From contig NZ_VRUU01000029.1 of assembly GCF_008039875.1 (NCBI RefSeq), positions 1 to 49,921 of the forward strand: a DNA stretch of 49,921 bases. The letters are read 5' to 3'. Position 1 is the first letter of the stretch. Each line of letters starts with the position of its first letter. Below, piece after piece: positions 1-7,314 of this stretch. The position numbers and the translations under genes were made by a program. The stretch comes from Methylobacterium sp. WL119 (GTDB taxonomy: Bacteria; Pseudomonadota; Alphaproteobacteria; Rhizobiales; Beijerinckiaceae). Under the pieces are notes generated by a model, which ran no database searches, had not been told where the DNA came from, and saw only the letters and a program-made list of their open reading frames with translations.

Positions 1-262
1 GGTGCCGCGAGATTCTGCCGCACCGACGAAGCGAGCGGTGCGGCGTTGCCCGCGGCGAACGTGAAGGAGCTGGCATGGCCGACAAGGCAGACGTGACGAC
101 GTACATCCTGAAGCAGGCGCTGGCGGCCAAGGTCGGCGACCACGTCGAGATCGCGGTGGAGGCGGAGGACGGGACGCGGTTCAAGATCCGCTCGTCGTCC
201 GAGCAGCTCGACGCGCTGGTGGGCGACCTCGACGGCATCCTCGATGCCGACGACGCCGACGC
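1..262. repeat. 262-bp exact direct repeat, copy A
   Basis: Base-for-base identical to 32100-32361 when compared by eye line by line. It carries 74 bp of leader, a hairpin, the ribosome binding site and nearly all of a 64-codon gene. Copy A begins at the first base of the window, so the repeat may extend further left. Identity stops within the third-last codon position of the gene: the last two alanine codons are GCT GCT here and GCC GCC in copy B, and the stop is TAA here and TAG there. Confidence 0.97.
17..44 (+). other. Leader hairpin upstream of the 64-aa gene (copy A)
   Basis: A perfect 9-bp inverted repeat, GCCGCACCG and CGGTGCGGC, is separated by a 10-nt loop and lies 30 bp upstream of the start codon. 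The same structure sits at 32116-32143. There is no T-run after it, so it looks more like a 5' UTR hairpin or the end of an upstream transcript than a classical terminator. Confidence 0.6.
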
Positions 263-269
263 TGCTTAA
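75..269 (+). CDS. Small acidic hypothetical protein, 64 aa (copy A)
   Basis: This encodes a 64-residue soluble acidic protein with no signal peptide or membrane segment and an Asp/Ala-rich tail. The start is supported by AAGGAG seven bases before the ATG. The protein is identical to the one at 32174-32368, and the DNA is identical except for the last two codons and the stop. The family is not recognised beyond being like short conserved proteins common in Methylobacterium (inference from composition). The coding potential is good because the frame is conserved through synonymous differences at the 3' end. Confidence 0.75.
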   Translation: MADKADVTTYILKQALAAKVGDHVEIAVEAEDGTRFKIRSSSEQLDALVGDLDGILDADDADAA

Positions 270-277
270 GGCTTCCC

Positions 278-313
278 AAAAACGGTCCGCCTCCGCATCC
301 GCGGGGGCGGACC
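278..313 (-). terminator. Rho-independent terminator of the 1037-373 minus-strand operon
   Basis: A 13-bp stem (284-296 with 301-313, one G-T wobble) closes a 4-nt loop. Read on the minus strand the stem is followed by GTTTTTGGG (A-run at 278-282 on the plus strand). It lies 60 bp past the stop of the gene ending at 373 and 9 bp past the stop of the plus-strand 64-aa gene, so it may serve both. Confidence 0.8.
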
Positions 314-372
314 CGTGCCCCGTTCGACCGAGGCGTCCGGCGGCTCGACTGCACCGGGCCGGCCGCCACGCC

Positions 373-597
373 TCACGGTCTCAGGCCGGCCGCGCGAAGT
401 TCCCGCTCGACGGCCTCGTAGACCAGAGCCATGCCGTCGTCTGTCGGCGCGGCCTGCTTGCCGGACACCGTCGTCGGCTCGACGCGGTCCGCGACGGTCC
501 GCGGCGGGTGCCGTGTCCGAAGCTCGGCGTACTCGACAGGGTGCTGCGGCCCTGCTCCGGAGAACAGCGACTTGAGCTTTTCCCACGCGCGCGTCAT
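373..597 (-). CDS. Hypothetical protein, 74 aa
   Basis: A short soluble protein starting MTRAWEKLKSLFSG, with a charged amphipathic N-terminus and a C-terminal helix rich in Glu and Arg. Its ATG overlaps the stop of the upstream gene (594-1037) as ATGA, a typical sign of translational coupling, and a strong terminator follows. No family is recognised. The coupling and the terminator are the main support for it being a real gene. Confidence 0.6.
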   Translation of the reverse strand: MTRAWEKLKSLFSGAGPQHPVEYAELRTRHPPRTVADRVEPTTVSGKQAAPTDDGMALVYEAVERELRAAGLRP

Positions 598-1037
598 GCG
601 GTCGCCGCCTGCCGCATCGGTCCGGCCGCACGGGACGCATGCATCCTTTCACGCCCGGCTCGCGACGACGATGTGCCTGCGATCTCCCGAAGGAATGCGG
701 ACACCGCGCCATCGGACAGCCACGCGTCGACGGGGCGGGACGTCGGTTTCTCCGGCGCCTGCCGGGCAGAGGCCACGTAGCTCCTCGCGATGAAGGTCGA
801 GCGCGTCATGGTATGGGCCGGGTCGGTTCGCGGCGTCGCCGCCTTGAGGAACGGCTCGCTTCCCGGCACCCCGTCGAACGCGGCGATCTCGGTGTAGACC
901 GGCCAGCATCCGAACCCGCCGCGGTCGTCGGCGAGATCGCAATCACCGTAGGCGATGTCGAGCACGGGGGTACCCACACCCGTGGTTGGCAAACGTAATG
1001 TCGGCTCAACGTCACATAGAGATGGCCGGAATAGCAA
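594..1037 (-). CDS. Hypothetical protein, up to 147 aa; start uncertain
   Basis: The central part (about residues 25-115) has ordinary protein composition with Asp-Gly, aromatic and Pro-Glu-Lys stretches and no membrane segment. The longest frame starts at a TTG at 1037 whose GAGGG is too close to serve well as a ribosome binding site. A GTG at 977 (start VGTPVLDIAYG) is a reasonable alternative. The gene overlaps the next one by four bases and ends in the terminator at 278-313, so the two form a small operon. Function is unknown. Confidence 0.5.
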   Translation of the reverse strand: MLFRPSLCDVEPTLRLPTTGVGTPVLDIAYGDCDLADDRGGFGCWPVYTEIAAFDGVPGSEPFLKAATPRTDPAHTMTRSTFIARSYVASARQAPEKPTSRPVDAWLSDGAVSAFLREIAGTSSSRAGRERMHASRAAGPMRQAATA

Positions 1038-1250
1038 CCCTCTATCGCGGGTGAGATCTGCATGAGGCGACGACGCTCGGCACTGACGACAAGCTCAAGC
1101 CGACGTCTGCAGCGACAAGCCTGTCTCCGCGGCGGCGGCCGTCGGATCAGGCAGTGTCCGATCGACGATCTTCGGCAAGTCCGGCTGCCTGCTCTGGCGC
1201 ATCTCGAGTCAAGCACCCGCGCGATGCTGGACTTCCACCCGAAGGCAGCG
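1038..1250. other. Gap with no supported gene
   Basis: Both strands are open in several frames, but the translations are arginine-rich with low-complexity composition and lack ribosome binding sites. It must hold the promoter for the 1037-373 operon, which I cannot place. Confidence 0.4.
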
Positions 1251-1559
1251 TCACGCTGCGATGGCCGGGGACGTCATCGTCGCGGATTGACTCTCGGCCA
1301 CCTTCCGGCTCGCGGCATCGATCGTCTTGCGAAGGATGACGATCGTGTCCTCGACCGCGGTCTGGGTCGACAGTTTCGCCCCTTCCGGGCCGGTCAGCGT
1401 TCGCAGGGCGCGCACGAGCGAATGCTCGAAATGGTCCAGTGCCTCTTCGGCGCGGCTTCCCGACAGCTCTCCGAGCCGCACCAGGGCGACCTGCAGGGCG
1501 ACGCCGAGAAAGCCCTCGATCGCCCGCTTCTCGAAGGTGGCGCTACGGTCGACGGTCAT
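1251..1559 (-). CDS. Small helical hypothetical protein, 102 aa
   Basis: A mostly helical soluble protein (MTVDRSATFEKRAIEGF...) with no signal peptide. The ATG at 1559 is preferred over one at 1592 because GGGAGA lies 8 bases upstream of it and because the upstream extension would be encoded by the hairpin at 1573-1612. It lies downstream of, and on the same strand as, another small helical protein gene (1674-1961), with the hairpin between them. Function is unknown. Confidence 0.6.
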   Translation of the reverse strand: MTVDRSATFEKRAIEGFLGVALQVALVRLGELSGSRAEEALDHFEHSLVRALRTLTGPEGAKLSTQTAVEDTIVILRKTIDAASRKVAESQSATMTSPAIAA

Positions 1560-1572
1560 GGTTCGATCTCCC

Positions 1573-1612
1573 GAAGCATCGTCCGTGATCACTGGATCAC
1601 GGACGATGCTTC
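1573..1612 (-). promoter_or_regulatory. Perfect 18-bp inverted repeat abutting the ribosome binding site
   Basis: The arms GAAGCATCGTCCGTGATC (1573-1590) and its exact complement (1595-1612) are separated by ACTG. On the minus strand the structure ends directly against the GGGAGA ribosome binding site (1572-1567) of the gene starting at 1559. No T-run follows on either strand, so an operator, an mRNA stem controlling translation, or a processing site are likelier than a terminator. A shorter repeat with the same outer motif, GCATCGT and ACGATGC, lies at 2341-2359. Confidence 0.85.
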
Positions 1613-1673
1613 ATCTTGTTGTGAGATGGCATTGTCTTCACGCGAGCCGGCATCCGTCTCGCTCGAAAATGCT

Positions 1674-1961
1674 CTAGGCAGCGCGCGCCGACGACCGGCG
1701 ACCATGCGCCTGGTCCATGATCTCGGCGACGCGCTCGCCGACCGCCAGAGCGATGGCGTCCGAGCGTTCGCCTTCGGCGCGGGTGCGGCAGACCCCCGTG
1801 AGGACGTCGGTGACGCGCTGCTCCATCACGGCCAGCAAGGCGGCGGCCGCCTGCGGCTGCGCCCCCTGTACCACCGCCGCGAGGTCGTAATAGGCGTCCT
1901 CGACGAGACGGAGCGTGAGGCGCTCGACCGCCTGTTCCTCGGATTGCGCAAGACCAATCAC
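1674..1961 (-). CDS. Small helical hypothetical protein, about 95 aa; start uncertain
   Basis: The supported part starts near a GTG at 1961 (VIGLAQSEEQAVERL...), and is helical and Glu/Ala/Arg-rich without membrane segments. The frame stays open up to an ATG at 2060, but that extension crosses an AT-rich stretch near 1985-2020 that looks like the promoter, so I prefer the shorter form. No family is recognised. Confidence 0.5.
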   Translation of the reverse strand: MIGLAQSEEQAVERLTLRLVEDAYYDLAAVVQGAQPQAAAALLAVMEQRVTDVLTGVCRTRAEGERSDAIALAVGERVAEIMDQAHGRRSSARAA

Positions 1962-2104
1962 GTCGGCACCCGTTCTCGTCGATCTACTGACGCAACTTTC
2001 GATTGTAATGGTTAACAAGTGGTGAACGTGCCGTCGGTTCGGTCGAGAGCGGCAGGACACCTTAAGCGGACGGCGTCACGTCGGCGGAAGGCCGCAAGGT
2101 CGCC

Positions 2105-2242
2105 CTAAAAGCTCAGGAGCCGGCGGATCCGGTGAGGCGAACGGGTCCAGCGATCGTCGGGATCGCCGCGGCTGGCGACAGAGGCCACGGCGACCATCAG
2201 GGCGCAGGGCATGATCAGTGCGGCGATCAACGGCAGATACAT
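2105..2242 (-). CDS. Possible single-TM small membrane protein, 45 aa
   Basis: From the ATG at 2242 the product begins MYLPLIAALIMPCALMVAVA, a convincing hydrophobic segment followed by a basic tail. No good ribosome binding site is visible. It is too short to assign. It sits alone in a 470-bp stretch between 1961 and the Crp/Fnr gene. It could be a chance frame. Confidence 0.35.
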   Translation of the reverse strand: MYLPLIAALIMPCALMVAVASVASRGDPDDRWTRSPHRIRRLLSF

Positions 2243-2340
2243 GGACCGACCACAATCGTGAGTTGTCCGAGGTGTCCCGTGTGGTGGTGAACGCTTTGTT
2301 AAAGCCGCGGCGTCCCGCCGTCTTTTGCTTGCCGAACCCT

Positions 2341-2359
2341 GCATCGTGGCCGACGATGC
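2341..2359. repeat. Short inverted repeat sharing the 1573-1612 motif
   Basis: GCATCGT and ACGATGC flank a 5-nt spacer, and the right arm continues as ACGATGCTTC, the same ten bases that end the perfect repeat at 1603-1612. Its position between the small ORF at 2105-2242 and the Crp/Fnr gene is compatible with an operator, but that is inference only. Confidence 0.4.
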
Positions 2360-2534
2360 TTCGCCTTTCACATCGTCTACGTGCCGTCTTCTTTCTCAGC
2401 TTGCCGCCCCCCGTGACGGCATTGCCGGCATCGTCGTGCGCCATCCTCTCGGGCCAAGTTTCGGACGCGCCTCTCCGACGCGCGACGGCGACCGCTCCGG
2501 CGTGCCGGCGTCCGACCGATCAGACGATGTGCAG

Positions 2535-3281
2535 TCAGACGATGTGAAGGTAGGCGGGATCGAACTCGGCGACCGTCTCGAGGCCGTCCCAATCGTGGAT
2601 GATCAGCTCGCGACGGTGAAGCGTCACGAAGCCGAGCTTCCTGAGTTCCTGCAGCGAGCGGTTCGCGTGCACGGAAGACAGGCCCAAAGCGTCGGCGAGT
2701 TCGGCCTGGGTCAGCGGCAGCACGTACCGGAAGTCGTCCGCTACGCCGACCGTCCTGAGCCGGATGTACATCTCGCAGAACAGGTGCGCCATCCGGCCGA
2801 CCGCCTGGCGCCGGCCGAGGCTTATCACCCGCTCGCGGCAGCGCGTGGCATCGATCAGCGTATCGCGCCACAGGGCCATCGCGAGGGAGGTGTTCCGCTC
2901 GATCAGCGCGCGCATGTCGCTGTGCGCGACGAAGGCGACCGTGGTCTGGGCGATCGCCACGAGCCCCTGGTCCATCACGTGCAGGTGCAGGCTCTCGATG
3001 TCCGGGATGTCGCCGGGCACGTAGAAGGCGAAGATCTGGCGCTGTCCGTTGGCGAGGCTGCGGCAGCGATACGCCCATCCGTCCATCACCAGGCAGCACT
3101 GCTTGGGCACGTCGCCTTCGTGAACGATGCTGGTGCGTCCGCCGAAGGTTCGAACCGTGAACGACAGGTTCTCGATGTCGGCGCAATCCCGAGCCGAGAT
3201 CTGCGCCGTGCTCTTCAGCTTGCGGATCAGCCATGCCGCTGGCGCGACCGATGGGAGGCCCGGGTCGGGGTCGTCGCTCAC
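2535..3281 (-). CDS. Crp/Fnr-family transcriptional regulator, 248 aa
   Basis: It has an N-terminal cyclic-nucleotide-binding-type beta barrel (about residues 30-150, with EGDVPKQCCLVMDGWAYR) and a C-terminal winged helix (about 175-240) with the recognition segment LTQAELADALGLSSVHANRS. This is the standard length and order for the Crp/Fnr family. The Fnr iron-sulfur cysteine cluster is not evident. The GTG start at 3281 overlaps the TGA of the DUF6894 gene upstream (GTGA). An ATG much further upstream at 3641 is open but would run through that gene. Ligand and targets are unknown. Confidence 0.85.
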   Translation of the reverse strand: MSDDPDPGLPSVAPAAWLIRKLKSTAQISARDCADIENLSFTVRTFGGRTSIVHEGDVPKQCCLVMDGWAYRCRSLANGQRQIFAFYVPGDIPDIESLHLHVMDQGLVAIAQTTVAFVAHSDMRALIERNTSLAMALWRDTLIDATRCRERVISLGRRQAVGRMAHLFCEMYIRLRTVGVADDFRYVLPLTQAELADALGLSSVHANRSLQELRKLGFVTLHRRELIIHDWDGLETVAEFDPAYLHIV

Positions 3282-3514
3282 CGATCGACCAACCAGAGGC
3301 CGGTCAGACTCAACGTCGTCGTGAACACCGGATGCCGGTCCACATCCCTGGCGATCACGGTGAAGGTATGCCGGTCGCCGCTCCCCGTCTCGAACCGTGC
3401 GATCTCGGGAAGGATCTGCATGGCGGCACTTCGAACCGCGTCGAGGTCGGCGCATTCGGTTCCGGTCTCGTCGATCCGAAGGTCGCCGTCCGCGATGTCG
3501 AAAAAGTAGCGTGG
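3278..3514 (-). CDS. DUF6894 family protein, 78 aa
   Basis: The sequence LPRYFFDIADGDLRIDETGT and the following acidic/aliphatic pattern match the DUF6894 proteins abundant in Methylobacterium and Bradyrhizobium (family recall, function unknown). The start is taken as TTG at 3514, because family members begin at this (M)PRYFF motif and GGAG lies six bases upstream. An ATG at 3595 would add 27 atypical residues. Its stop overlaps the GTG of the Crp/Fnr gene, so the two are translationally coupled. Confidence 0.75.
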   Translation of the reverse strand, partial: PRYFFDIADGDLRIDETGTECADLDAVRSAAMQILPEIARFETGSGDRHTFTVIARDVDRHPVFTTTLSLTGLWLVDR

Positions 3515-3667
3515 CAACGTCGTCTCCGATGGACGGGAGGCAGGCGCCCCGATCGGCAAGCCATGGCTGGCGATCGGGGCGCCTACGAGCCGCATAGCGA
3601 AGGCGGCGCGCTTTCACTCCATCATAAGTTAAATCGCGCAATGCTGGGTTGATGCAGGCTCGACGCG

Positions 3668-4036
3668 ATGGGCTCGGTCGGCATCATCGCCGCCTCGACG
3701 GGCGGTCTCGCTCCGCTTGGGCAAGTCGTCGGCGCACGCCCGGTCCCGAGTACTGAATCCGGCTCGACCGTGGACCCGTTATTCATCGCAGCAGCCGAAA
3801 GCCGCGGCGAGCATGCCGTCGGCATCGTGCTCCGCGGCTACGACGGCGACGGCGCGGAAGGCCTGCGGATCATCGAGGAGTGCGGTGGCGTGGCCCTCGT
3901 CCAGAAACCCGAGGCGGACGCGCAGCCCTCGATCCCCTGGGCGGCGATCCTCGCCGACCGTCCCAATGCCTGCCCGTCGGTCGAGGCGATCGCCGACCGG
4001 GTGTCCGCGCGTTGGCGCGGTCAGGCGGACGGCTAA
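3668..4036 (+). pseudogene. CheB methylesterase-like protein with internal deletion
   Basis: Residues 3-18 give the CheB nucleophile region (GIIAASTGGLAPLG, Ser10), and residues 34-100 match the C-terminal half (STVDPLF..., Asp61 in GDGAEG). In full CheB domains about 80 residues lie between these blocks and include the catalytic His; here only about 20 remain. The frame is open, so it could yield a short folded remnant, but the catalytic triad cannot be complete. There is no receiver domain, no CheR neighbour and no clear ribosome binding site. The stop overlaps the convergent gene by four bases. Confidence 0.7.
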
Positions 4037-4293
4037 ACGGCCGACAGCCGCTTCGTGTTCTCGGCGACGTGCTCGCGGTATCGCGCGACGACGAGTTCGG
4101 GCGAGCCGCCCATCATCAGGGTGCCGGCGGCCTCGATGCTCGCCTGAATCTTCTCGGCCACCATCGAGTGCATCTCGGCCATGCCCTCGCGGCCGCCCCA
4201 GGCTAGCCGCACGAGGCGCAGCTCGATCACCTTCTGGGATTCGAAGGCGAGCATCATCGATGAGAAGAAGGGATTGTACACGGAACACTCCAC
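4033..4293 (-). CDS. Hypothetical protein, 86 aa (phasin-like composition)
   Basis: This is a helical protein, MECSVYNPFFSSMMLAFESQ..., with a repeated Met/Ala/Glu pattern and the segment AEKIQASIEAAGTLMMGGSP. It resembles short alphaproteobacterial proteins of unknown function that have phasin-like helices. No signal peptide or clear membrane segment is visible. It converges with the CheB-like remnant with a 4-bp overlap of stops. The function is not assigned. Confidence 0.65.
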   Translation of the reverse strand: MECSVYNPFFSSMMLAFESQKVIELRLVRLAWGGREGMAEMHSMVAEKIQASIEAAGTLMMGGSPELVVARYREHVAENTKRLSAV

Positions 4294-4481
4294 ACCGCTG
4301 ACAGGTGCGGCGGGGGATCAACCGGCCCAAGCGCCGAAAAGGTCCGCGGCCCCAACGCCATGGTTGCCGGCTCGTCGAAGGATGGCGAGCTTGGATGACG
4401 AGCGCGGAAACCCTTCGGCCGGCTCCGCCGTATCCCTGGTTTCCGGCCTTCCCTCGGCCGCCCTCACGCGAAAAGCGGCTC

Positions 4482-4871
4482 ATGTCTCGCATCTCCGTCA
4501 TCGTTCTCGCAGGCTGCGTGCTCGCAGCGCTGCTCGTTCCGGCCGAGGCCGCGCGGAAGAAGGTCCGGGTCCCCGATCGGTTCGACGGCTCGTGGACCAT
4601 CACGGCCGTGACCGAGGAAGGGCCGTGCCCGGCGAGCACGCGCTATGAGGTTCAGATCAAGGACAGCGACGCTTCGATCCCAGGCGACGAGATCGACGTC
4701 GACGGCGACGTCTCGCAGGGCGGAACCGTGCAGGCCACGATCGTCAAGGGCACGAACCGGGTGCCGATCGCGGGAACCCTCGACGCCGCGGGCAGCGGCA
4801 GCGGAACTTGGCGCACCACCGGCGGCATCGTCGGTTGCAGCGGACGGTGGAGCGCCAGGCGCGCTGGCTAG
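4482..4871 (+). CDS. Secreted small hypothetical protein, 129 aa
   Basis: The ATG at 4482 begins MSRISVIVLAGCVLAALLVP, a clear Sec signal peptide with probable cleavage after AEA near residue 23. The mature part has an FDGSWTITAV strand, two cysteines and a Gly/Ser/Thr-rich C-terminal half, suggesting a small extracellular or periplasmic beta protein. The frame is open further upstream to 4305, but a signal peptide fixes the likely start. No family is named. Confidence 0.7.
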   Translation: MSRISVIVLAGCVLAALLVPAEAARKKVRVPDRFDGSWTITAVTEEGPCPASTRYEVQIKDSDASIPGDEIDVDGDVSQGGTVQATIVKGTNRVPIAGTLDAAGSGSGTWRTTGGIVGCSGRWSARRAG

Positions 4872-4946
4872 GTCGCTCGACGCTTCGGCCGTCAGAGCCG
4901 GATCGCGGTTGGCGATCGTGCCGCGGATCTCGCAATCCGGAACCGT

Positions 4947-5084
4947 TCAGCCGCGCTCGCAGGTCGCGTGCTCGTCGAAGCCCTCCGGGTAGGGATTGGC
5001 GCCGATCGGCTCGCCATGATCACGGGCGTGGCGACCTTCCTGGCTCACGAAGACGGAGACGGTTGCGGAAACGACATCATGCAC
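4947..5084 (-). pseudogene. Decayed Rmf/CrpP-like small protein
   Basis: The C-terminal half, EGRHARDHGEPIGANPYPEG, resembles the ribosome modulation factor/CrpP-type fold (Gly-x-x-Ala ... NPYPxG ... WxxGW). Where the family has two tryptophans the sequence has TGC (Cys) and a TGA stop, each one base from TGG. No ATG is present in frame near a ribosome binding site; the 5' limit at a GTG (5084) is arbitrary. I read it as a degenerate copy, with moderate doubt because the family is short. Confidence 0.35.
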
Positions 5085-5340
5085 CTCCGGGCGACGCCGA
5101 CGATGCAGAAAGATCGTCCAGCACCGGCTCGTCTTCATCCCTGGGCTCCTCACCGGCGTCGACGTGCCAGCCCGAGGGGCGGGAAATCGACGAGGAAACC
5201 GAGTTCACGCCGATCCCGAACTTCGGTCGCCGACGGGATCGACGGCTCGGCGGATCCGCAGGAGCAGGGACGGAAGTGGATCGGACCTCACCGATCCTCG
5301 CGGCGCCACCGACGATGCGGCCGAGCCCGAAGACGCGCCG
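5085..5340. other. Gap with no supported gene
   Basis: Frames on both strands are open but biased to Arg, Pro and Gly without initiation signals. I see no structural RNA or repeat. Confidence 0.4.
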
Positions 5341-5529
5341 TCAGCCGAAGAACGATCCCACGGACGGCAGGGCCGCGCTGGCTTCGACCCTGCGGGCGAC
5401 GACGCGAACGTGCGGAATGCGAGTGAGAGCGTCCCCGTACTGAGCGCGGATGTGCTCCGGGACGAGCGGCAATGCCTTCAGATCAGCGGAGGTGAGCCGG
5501 GCGGCGGCGCGGTGTTCGAGGTTCGACAT
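5341..5529 (-). CDS. Hypothetical protein, 62 aa
   Basis: The start at 5529 (MSNLEHRAAARLTSADLKAL) is supported by GGAG seven bases upstream. The product is a small basic, largely helical soluble protein. The frame stays open upstream to 5865, but that stretch includes the terminator hairpin of the neighbouring gene, so the longer form is rejected. Function is unknown. Confidence 0.6.
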   Translation of the reverse strand: MSNLEHRAAARLTSADLKALPLVPEHIRAQYGDALTRIPHVRVVARRVEASAALPSVGSFFG

Positions 5530-5828
5530 GGCGGATCTCCGGTTCGGCGACACCGACGGTGTAGCTGTCAGCGCTTGCGTTGCACCATAGATGGGGCTCG
5601 CAGTGCTGCGGTGCAGCGAGAACGGCTGCCGCGCGGCGATCTGACCGTCCCGAACGAAGCCGATCTCAGAAGCTTCCCGCCGATCGCACGGCAGGCGCCG
5701 GAACGCATACTCGTCCACCATGACCTGCTCATGAAGCATCGGCTTCGCGAACCCGCAGATCCTCTCCACGCCGCGAGGCGGAGATTGGGTCGATTTCGGA
5801 TTTGACTGAGGAACGGGAAGTCGACGCA

Positions 5829-5865
5829 TAAAAATGGCCCTGCAGGACAGATGCTGCAGGGCCAT
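5829..5865 (-). terminator. Rho-independent terminator after the gene at 5897-6196
   Basis: The perfect 12-bp arms ATGGCCCTGCAG (5834-5845) and its complement (5854-5865) enclose an 8-nt loop. On the minus strand the stem is followed by TTTTTA. It lies about 30 bp past the stop of the secreted-protein gene. Confidence 0.9.
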
Positions 5866-5896
5866 CGGATCGGACGTCTGAGATCGCTTTCGGGCT

Positions 5897-6196
5897 TCAG
5901 CAGTCGTTGCTGCCCGGCTTCACCACTTGGCCCTCGGCCGGCTTCTGCTCGCCGTCGGCGGGCTTGGTGCCGGCACCGACGTTGTTCAGGGCACCGACCG
6001 TTCCGGGGGTCTCAGCCTTGGCGCCGGGGGTCGTCTTCGCCGTCGAGGTCCCGTCGGCCATCGAGCTCTTGTCGGCCGAAGACGACGTGCCCTGGTTGTT
6101 GGTGGTCGTGCCCACCGCACAGGGGGCTGCGACGGACGCGCCGGCCGTGAGCATCAGGATGGCGGCAGCGCCAGAAAGGGTCGTGAACTTGGTCAT
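5897..6196 (-). CDS. Secreted low-complexity hypothetical protein, 99 aa
   Basis: MTKFTTLSGAAAILMLTAGA is a Sec signal peptide with likely cleavage after SVA. The mature protein is Thr/Ser/Gly/Ala/Lys/Pro-rich and probably disordered, with one cysteine near each end. The ribosome binding site GGAGGAAAC is strong. A gene lies 33 bp upstream on the same strand and a strong terminator follows. It resembles small exported proteins of Methylobacterium; no function is known. Confidence 0.75.
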   Translation of the reverse strand: MTKFTTLSGAAAILMLTAGASVAAPCAVGTTTNNQGTSSSADKSSMADGTSTAKTTPGAKAETPGTVGALNNVGAGTKPADGEQKPAEGQVVKPGSNDC

Positions 6197-6229
6197 GTTT
6201 CCTCCGGAGATATGCCGAGAGAAGCCGGC

Positions 6230-6583
6230 CTACGAACGATAGTTCCGAAACGGCCGCAGGAATCGGGCAAGACCTCTTGTCTCGTCCTGCTCCTCCGCTT
6301 CGCGAACGATCTCCGTCGCCGCATCGTCGGCGCGACCCCTGATCCCTCGATCGAGACCTTGCGCGTTGTCCAGGCCGTGCAGCGCCTGCAGCAGCATCGG
6401 CGGCAGGGCGATGCGATGCTCCTGCAGCAGGAGCGCTGCATCGTTCAGTGCCTTGACCTGCGCCTCCGGAATCGGGCGATTCATGATCTGCGCGTCGAGC
6501 ACCGCATCGGACAAGGTTCCGATCAGGCGCAGGACTTCGGACATCTGCGCGGTGTCTCCCTGTTCGCCCGCCATGATCCACAT
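6230..6583 (-). CDS. Hypothetical helical protein, 117 aa
   Basis: This is a soluble, leucine-rich helical protein (SEVLRLIGTLSDAVLDAQIM...) with a Gln/Glu-rich centre and a basic tail. Two starts are possible, ATG at 6583 and ATG at 6574; neither has a strong ribosome binding site. It is followed 33 bp on by the secreted-protein gene and may be co-transcribed with it. The family is not recognised. Confidence 0.6.
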   Translation of the reverse strand: MWIMAGEQGDTAQMSEVLRLIGTLSDAVLDAQIMNRPIPEAQVKALNDAALLLQEHRIALPPMLLQALHGLDNAQGLDRGIRGRADDAATEIVREAEEQDETRGLARFLRPFRNYRS

Positions 6584-6661
6584 TCCACTCGAGTTCGACG
6601 CACGCCGGGTTCGGAGCCGAGCTCCGGAAGAGAATGCCGCGAAGCCGAGGACGCTGCGTCC

Positions 6662-7129
6662 TCAGTTCGGTCCCGTGCATTCCGCGTTGAACGGCCCGAG
6701 GACGATATCGCCCTGGTTCGGGTTGTTGACGGTGAAGGGCGCCGTGTCCTTCGTGCCGACGAAACCGGGGCCGAGATCCGGCTGGAAGAAGCCGTCGCCG
6801 AACTTCATGTAGCAACGGTCGAGGACCGCCTCGTATTCGAGGTGGATCTTCGCGGCTTCCCGCCTGCCCGCGACCGGCTGCCCGAGGCGGCCGAGCGGTG
6901 CGCAGTAGGCCGTCAGATCGACGTGCCCCGGCTGCGACAGCCGCACGGTGGCGAAACGCCCCGGCCTCACGACGAAGGCGGGCCCACCATCCTGGCTGGC
7001 GACCAGCACGGCGGCGGAGCGATTGTAGACCCGCCTCAGGCAGTCCGCCGAGGCGGTGCTCGTCCACCCCACCAGGATGACGGTCGAAGCCATCAGGGTT
7101 CGGGCGCAGGCGGATCGGATGAACATCAT
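6662..7129 (-). CDS. Secreted hypothetical protein, 155 aa
   Basis: The paired ATGs at 7129 and 7126 start MMFIRSACARTLMASTVILVGW, a Sec signal peptide cleaved probably after ASA. The mature part holds four cysteines, a short domain with FVVRPGRFATVRL and the end FNAECTGPN, suggesting a small disulfide-bonded beta domain. The frame is open to 7321, but the extension has no signal and overlaps the divergent promoter region. Function is unknown. Confidence 0.65.
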   Translation of the reverse strand: MMFIRSACARTLMASTVILVGWTSTASADCLRRVYNRSAAVLVASQDGGPAFVVRPGRFATVRLSQPGHVDLTAYCAPLGRLGQPVAGRREAAKIHLEYEAVLDRCYMKFGDGFFQPDLGPGFVGTKDTAPFTVNNPNQGDIVLGPFNAECTGPN

Positions 7130-7314
7130 GACACGTCTCTCGGTGGTTCCGGGAGGCAAACGCCGAAGACGCTGCCGTTCAGCGTCATCAACGCGAAACC
7201 AGCGGTTGCGATCAAATTTTGCTTCCCGCAGCCGTACGCGACGCGCCGCACGCCGAAGCCGCCCTTGCCGCACGGGCAATTCGGCCGGCGAGGACGGCGC
7301 ATCACCCCTCGCGC

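Noticed and set aside
1062..2015. A 317-codon plus-strand frame
   Set aside because: It is opposite two small minus-strand genes with ribosome binding sites and contains a perfect hairpin in the middle; composition is not protein-like.
2300..2335. Possible plus-strand terminator (CGGCG-TCC-CGCCG followed by TCTTTT)
   Set aside because: No plus-strand gene ends upstream, and a 5-bp stem is too short to be convincing.
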